Shown here: positions 5,919 through 8,917 of the stretch, piece after piece
How the letters are laid out: every line of letters starts with the position of its first letter
Numbering within the stretch: the stretch's first letter is position 1
Origin: RGIG3994 sp964461635
GTDB lineage: Bacteria; Bacillota; Clostridia; Oscillospirales; CAG-272
DNA: 8,917 nucleotides
Direction: 5' to 3'
Assembly (NCBI GenBank): GCA_964461635.1
Contig: CAYWVC010000051.1
Location: 1-8,917 of the forward strand
Notes under the pieces: generated by a model
What the model was told of the DNA's origin: nothing
Database searches by the model: none
What the model saw: only the letters and a program-made list of their open reading frames with translations
Program-made: the position numbers and the translations under genes

Positions 5919-5966
5919 CCTTCTCCTGCGGGAGAAGGGGGACCGCGTCAGCGGTGGATGAGGAGT
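5919..5966. repeat. Double-hairpin intergenic repeat (CCTTCTCC family)
   Basis: CCTTCTCC (5919-5926) and GGAGAAGG (5931-5938) form a perfect 8-bp stem around TGCG. A second hairpin, ACCGC-GTCA-GCGGT (5942-5955), follows, then GGATGAGGAG. From memory this resembles a short repeat scattered between genes in many gut Clostridia (stem of CCTTCTCC/GGAGAAGG, variable second hairpin, GGATGAGG tail). Its copy number in this genome cannot be judged from one window. It lies just beyond the lipoprotein stop codon and may help end that transcript. Confidence 0.6.
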
Positions 5967-5992
5967 CGGTTTGCTTTGCGTCAATGACACGT

Positions 5993-6580
5993 TCAATCCG
6001 CGGTCTCGGAGGATATCAACAGCTCGCGTGAGCCGTAGAAGTTGGACAGCGTGACCGAGAAGCTCCCGTCGGGGTAGGTCGCGCTTACTTTGAAATTGCC
6101 CGAGGGGGTGACGTCGACGTCCTCCGGATCCGGGACGTCGTACCCGTGCTCGGAGAAGGTCTTAACGAAGTCCTCGGCTGACGAGTTGACGGTCAGTCCG
6201 AACAGACTTACCGAGGAGTCGCGGACGAGTATGGCGGTGACGCGCTTCTCGCCGTCTTCTTTATTTTCATCCTCCGTGACGGTATACGCCGTGAATTCCT
6301 TGCCGTCGGGGACGCTGTCAAGCCCGTCGGGGATGAGGTCGTAGCGCCGCTCGATCAAGGACCATTCGTTCTCCCCGACGGGAAGGGAGACAAAGTCGTT
6401 AAATTGACCGTCCGAGACCGTTTCGTTGATCCAGAGCGTGAGGTTGCAATCGGGCGGCTTGGTGGTGCTCTCGGTGTCGCTTTCGGAGCAGCTTGAACAG
6501 CCGACAAGGGTCATCAGTGCGGCAATCAGCAGACAGGTAAAGGGGACGGCGAAGCCCCTCGCTCGTGACGGCTTAATCAT
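5993..6580 (-). CDS. Putative lipoprotein of unknown function
   Basis: This encodes a 195-residue precursor. Basic residues (MIKPSRARG) precede a hydrophobic stretch ending in the lipobox LVGC at 25-28, so C28 should be lipidated and the mature protein of about 168 residues anchored outside the membrane. A low-complexity linker rich in Ser, Thr, Glu and Asp follows. The rest is acidic with alternating polar and hydrophobic residues, suggesting a beta-rich fold. I recognise no domain. Its start overlaps the last 8 bases of the upstream hydrolase gene, with only one codon between an in-frame TGA and the ATG. The start is therefore fixed, and translation is probably coupled to the hydrolase. The context suggests a surface partner of that enzyme, but this is inference. 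Confidence 0.82.
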   Translation of the reverse strand: MIKPSRARGFAVPFTCLLIAALMTLVGCSSCSESDTESTTKPPDCNLTLWINETVSDGQFNDFVSLPVGENEWSLIERRYDLIPDGLDSVPDGKEFTAYTVTEDENKEDGEKRVTAILVRDSSVSLFGLTVNSSAEDFVKTFSEHGYDVPDPEDVDVTPSGNFKVSATYPDGSFSVTLSNFYGSRELLISSETAD

Positions 6581-7697
6581 CCTTCACCTTGAAGACGAGC
6601 GAGCTGTCGTAGTTTTCGCGGAAGTAGTAGGTCGCGGTGCATTCCTCCTGATCGAATACGATGCTCCAGACCGTCATCTCGTATTCGTCGCCGATCGCGG
6701 TCTTGCTGACACTCTTGAGCGCGTCACGCATCCCCGACGCGTTGGCGAGCCCGTTTTCGTATATCCATTCCTCAAGTATATTATAGCGGAGCTTTGACTG
6801 CTCACTGCCGATCCCGCGGTGGTCGCCCTCGGCAATGAAAAAGTTGGTGACGACCTTCGTTTCGGTGACCGTAAGCTCATTGTTGATATATTCAACGACC
6901 ACACTCTTGCCGGTGCTGTCGGAGATGGCTATGTGGTGCATAGAACCGATCGAGCCGTGCATATCGTATTGACCGAGGAGCGCGATTGCCTCGTCTACCG
7001 TCGCGGCGCGGTCAAGCATAAGCCTTATCGCCGTGGTGGTGGTGAGATCGGGCTTGCCGTTGTCCTGACTGATGCCCTCATCTATGTCTATCGTGAGGTC
7101 TGCGATGCAGAGTCCCTTCTCGTTTATGCCGTCGAGCGGAACGTATACCGCCGCCAACGACAAAAGCTCGTTCATAAAGCCCCCGTCGGGTAGGAAATCA
7201 TCCCCGAATCCGAGGAAATCGAGGTTGCAGGTGGAGACCGAGGCATAACCGCCGTCGGGAACGGTGCGCACTATCATTATCGTGCCGTTGTCCCAATCAA
7301 AGTTCCTGCCGAAGAGGTATCCGCCGTCCTCGCGATCCGCCTGAACGGTACTGCATCCGGGGGATTGCTCGGTCGTGCTGACCTTGTAAAAGCCGTGAGA
7401 CAGAAATTCGGTGAGATATGCGGCGACTTCTTCGTCCGAAGCAGCTCCTCCGCGGGCAAGGAATTCATCAAATCCGTAGTCCCCCGCGTAGGTCATCGAA
7501 TATATCCCGTCGTCCAGCTTTTCTATCGTGCCGATAGCGTCCAGCTGAGGCTTGAACATCGTATAAGCGCCTATCAGCAGTACGAGCATCAGGACGACTA
7601 TAACTGCGAGAGCGGAGATAACCGAGATAAGTACTGTTTTCTTTTTCTTTGAAAGACCGGATCCGTTACGTCCGGTTTCCTTTGCTTTGGCGGACAT
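6573..7697 (-). CDS. Membrane-anchored linear-amide C-N hydrolase (choloylglycine hydrolase/Ntn family)
   Basis: This encodes a 374-residue protein. KKKK at 17-20 precedes one membrane helix at about 21-45, placing the catalytic domain outside the cell. The domain matches the bile-salt hydrolase/penicillin V acylase fold: GCST with nucleophile C115, then GRNFDW with R131 and D134. N285 (VVTNFF) and R304 (SKLRY) are candidates for the later conserved Asn and Arg. Such enzymes hydrolyse linear amides after exposing an N-terminal cysteine. Here 114 residues precede the cysteine, so self-cleavage between G114 and C115 would be needed, as in acid-ceramidase-type relatives rather than bile-salt hydrolases. 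The substrate is unknown; N-acyl amides or peptides are possible. AAAGGAG lies 6 bases before the ATG at 7697, and a consensus promoter is at 7750-7778. The lipoprotein gene follows in the same operon. Confidence 0.9.
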   Translation of the reverse strand: MSAKAKETGRNGSGLSKKKKTVLISVISALAVIVVLMLVLLIGAYTMFKPQLDAIGTIEKLDDGIYSMTYAGDYGFDEFLARGGAASDEEVAAYLTEFLSHGFYKVSTTEQSPGCSTVQADREDGGYLFGRNFDWDNGTIMIVRTVPDGGYASVSTCNLDFLGFGDDFLPDGGFMNELLSLAAVYVPLDGINEKGLCIADLTIDIDEGISQDNGKPDLTTTTAIRLMLDRAATVDEAIALLGQYDMHGSIGSMHHIAISDSTGKSVVVEYINNELTVTETKVVTNFFIAEGDHRGIGSEQSKLRYNILEEWIYENGLANASGMRDALKSVSKTAIGDEYEMTVWSIVFDQEECTATYYFRENYDSSLVFKVKDD

Positions 7698-7749
7698 AGT
7701 GAGCTCCTTTCGTGCATAGGATAAATCATTCTTGTGTATCCGTTGATAT

Positions 7750-7778
7750 ATTATACCACCTTATCCTTAAAAATGCAA
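7750..7778 (-). promoter_or_regulatory. Promoter of the hydrolase-lipoprotein operon
   Basis: On the minus strand, TTGCAT (7773-7778) and a perfect TATAAT (7750-7755) have a 17-bp spacer. The predicted start near 7743 leaves a leader of about 45 bases before the ATG at 7697. Confidence 0.8.
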
Positions 7779-7824
7779 TAGCCGTATCGAAGCGCGGTGA
7801 AGGGAAGCGAGCCTCGACCGTAGA

Positions 7825-7853
7825 TTGACAGCTTGCGGACCGTGTGCTATAAT
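7825..7853 (+). promoter_or_regulatory. Perfect-consensus promoter of the small membrane protein gene
   Basis: TTGACA (7825-7830) and TATAAT (7848-7853) are both perfect and 17 bp apart. TG at 7845-7846 adds an extended -10. Transcription would start near 7860, about 20 bases before the GTG start at 7881. It diverges from the hydrolase promoter, with 46 bp between the two -35 boxes. Confidence 0.88.
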
Positions 7854-7867
7854 GGACGTGCAGATAC

Positions 7868-7874
7868 GGGAGGG
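7868..7874 (+). promoter_or_regulatory. Ribosome binding site that selects the GTG start
   Basis: GGGAGGG at 7868-7874 directly abuts an in-frame ATG at 7875, which is too close for efficient use. Its GGAGG core (7869-7873) is 7 bases before a GTG at 7881, the ideal spacing. The GTG is therefore the better start. Confidence 0.65.
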
Positions 7875-7880
7875 ATGACT

Positions 7881-8222
7881 GTGAAAAAGCGAGAAAAAGT
7901 ATTCTTTGTTTTTACCGTGATATTTTTGGCGGTAGTCGTTGCTTTTGCCGCCGTGACAGCGGTGTTCGTGACCGCCTACCTGAGCGCGAGGGCGGGGAAT
8001 TCCGACCTCGGTGAGGCGATCGGAGGGGTGATCTGCGCGATCCTCGGCATATTGGGAGCGGTCGCGGCGGGTGTAGCCGCAGTTTGCGGCTCGGTGTTTG
8101 CCGCGCTTAACCTTCGCACCGACGTCCGGTGGCTTAAGACCGTGTCGCTCGTCGCGCTTATCGTTGACGCGACCGTTGCGATCGCCGCGGTGATCTTCCT
8201 CGTGCTTCTCGGCTCTTTTTGA
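7881..8222 (+). CDS. Small membrane protein of unknown function
   Basis: This encodes a 113-residue protein starting MKKREKVFFVF from GTG; the ATG two codons upstream would add Met-Thr. Three hydrophobic helices are visible at about 7-33, 46-75 and 87-111. The middle one is rich in Gly and Ala. Charged stretches RAGNSDLGE and NLRTDVRWLK form the loops. The basic N-terminus suggests it stays in the cytoplasm. I recognise no family or motif. It stands alone under an unusually good promoter with a strong ribosome binding site, so expression may be high. No clear terminator follows before the tRNA promoter, so read-through into the tRNA gene is possible. Confidence 0.75.
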   Translation: MKKREKVFFVFTVIFLAVVVAFAAVTAVFVTAYLSARAGNSDLGEAIGGVICAILGILGAVAAGVAAVCGSVFAALNLRTDVRWLKTVSLVALIVDATVAIAAVIFLVLLGSF

Positions 8223-8282
8223 ACGGGATGCCGCAATGAGACCTTCGGTAAGGAAGGAAAAATAATTACACACCTTTAAGGC

Positions 8283-8329
8283 AAAAAAGCAAAAAAGCCC
8301 TTGACAAACGCCGAAACGTTTGATATAAT
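8283..8329 (+). promoter_or_regulatory. tRNA-Cys promoter with A-tract upstream element
   Basis: TTGACA (8301-8306) and TATAAT (8324-8329) are perfect, 17 bp apart, with TG at 8321-8322 as an extended -10. Two A6 tracts (8283-8288 and 8291-8296, each in GCAAAAAA) lie just upstream of the -35, where an UP element would contact the polymerase alpha subunits. Transcription would start near 8336, about 9 bases before the tRNA. Confidence 0.9.
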
Positions 8330-8344
8330 TATCAAGTCTCGTAC

Positions 8345-8414
<70 letters not shown>

Positions 8415-8419
<5 letters not shown>

Positions 8420-8462
8420 AAACAAAAAGCTCACGCAATAGCGTGGGCTTTTTGTTTTGGAG
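8415..8462. terminator. tRNA terminator within a 22-bp palindrome
   Basis: The core stem GCTCACGC/GCGTGGGC (8429-8436 and 8441-8448, one T-G pair) closes an AATA loop and is followed by TTTTTGTTTT. The T-run is matched by AAAACAAAAA on the left, and pairing continues out to CTCC/GGAG. The palindrome thus spans 22 bp per arm and includes the last bases and CCA end of the tRNA. The symmetry should let it also stop transcription coming from the TetR-type gene on the other strand. Confidence 0.9.
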
Positions 8463-8675
8463 GCATCATCTCCTCCCGAATCGGATTTACTGCCGGAAGA
8501 TCTGCAAGATCGCTTACAAAGCGCAGGCTCAAACCGCTCCGATCGTGTGCGTTCTCCCTCGCGGGCAACGTCGCGATCGTTATCACGGCATTCGTCCCGA
8601 AGCGTAAGCGCATATACTGATTTAAACAAACCGCGCCCGGCAGTTTCCTGCGCATCAAGCCTTACGGCTACCAAT
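8463..8675. other. Intergenic stretch with no recognised gene
   Basis: About 210 bp between the tRNA terminator and the TetR-type gene. Short open frames exist on both strands, but none has a ribosome binding site or recognisable product. AGCC-GTAA-GGCT at 8659-8670 is a small hairpin just past the TetR stop, without a T-run. I see no promoter or repeat that I can support. Confidence 0.5.
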
Positions 8676-8917
8676 CTATTTCCCAAGCTGTGCCGTTAAC
8701 AACATAATTTCCTCCGGTTTTTCCGGCATACCCTGTCGCATCCATTCGTCGATCCAGCCGAACAGCATACCTGCAAACATGGATTTTCCATACCGTTCAA
8801 TGTTGGATGGCGCTTCTTCCATTTTTAATGCCGAGCGGATCGTCTCATATATCATATCCGACAGTCCGTGGCGGTAAAGCAAGAGGTAAAAATCCTTGTA
8901 TTTGTAATAATGTTTCA
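8676..8917 (-). CDS. TetR-family transcriptional regulator, C-terminal part (partial)
   Basis: The frame is open to the window edge, so the gene begins beyond 8917. The last 79 residues are present, starting KHYYKYKDFYLLLYRHGLSDMI and ending QLGK before TAG at 8676-8678. An aromatic-rich helix, the GMLFGWIDEWMRQGMPEKPEEIM segment and the overall pattern match the ligand-binding/dimer domain of Firmicutes TetR-type regulators. The N-terminal helix-turn-helix is not in view, so the assignment rests on the C-terminal pattern only. The effector and targets are unknown. Confidence 0.75.
   Translation of the reverse strand, partial: KHYYKYKDFYLLLYRHGLSDMIYETIRSALKMEEAPSNIERYGKSMFAGMLFGWIDEWMRQGMPEKPEEIMLLTAQLGK

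Overview
The window is about 8.9 kb of moderately GC-rich DNA (AT-rich only in its intergenic stretches). It has dense genes, strong AGGAG-type ribosome binding sites and sigma-A-like promoters with 17-bp spacers. Protein style (membrane-anchored C-N hydrolase, stand-alone heavy-metal domain beside a P-type ATPase, tyrosine integrase) and a CCTTCTCC/GGAGAAGG hairpin repeat suggest an uncultured gut-type Clostridia bacterium, perhaps Oscillospiraceae or a relative. This placement is inference from style, not from a marker gene.

Layout, left to right. The 3' tip of an unidentified plus-strand gene (1-57) converges, across a strong hairpin terminator (72-101), on a minus-strand MFS transporter (108-1304) with its own promoter. 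Next, also on the minus strand, is an orphan tyrosine integrase (1408-2535). Its leader carries a 180-bp MITE-like foldback element (2586-2765).

The centre is a metal-homeostasis locus. A minus-strand regulator fuses an ArsR/SmtB domain to an AraC-type DNA-binding domain (2826-3536). It diverges from a plus-strand operon of a stand-alone HMA metal-binding protein (3717-3935) and a P1B-2 (Zn/Cd/Pb class) efflux ATPase (3941-5830). The shared intergenic region holds face-to-face promoters with overlapping -10 boxes, a 17-bp direct repeat at 21-bp spacing that looks like an AraC-type operator, an AT-rich inverted repeat, and a GC-rich palindrome in the leader of the HMA gene. The likely logic is metal sensing by the ArsR half, with DNA contacts from either or both halves controlling the efflux pair and the regulator itself.

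To the right, a bidirectional terminator and a hairpin repeat separate the ATPase from a convergent two-gene minus-strand operon. This encodes a membrane-anchored Ntn-type linear-amide C-N hydrolase (6573-7697) and a lipoprotein of unknown function (5993-6580), overlapping by 8 bp. Diverging from it, under a perfect-consensus promoter, is a 113-residue membrane protein of unknown function (7881-8222). A tRNA-Cys(GCA) gene (8345-8419) follows with its own perfect promoter and terminator. The window ends inside the C-terminal half of a minus-strand TetR-family regulator (8676-8917).

No CRISPR array, toxin-antitoxin pair, phage module or clearly new system is visible. The parts most worth a second look are the ArsR-AraC fusion with its 21-bp-phased direct repeat, the MITE in the integrase leader, and the hydrolase-lipoprotein pair.
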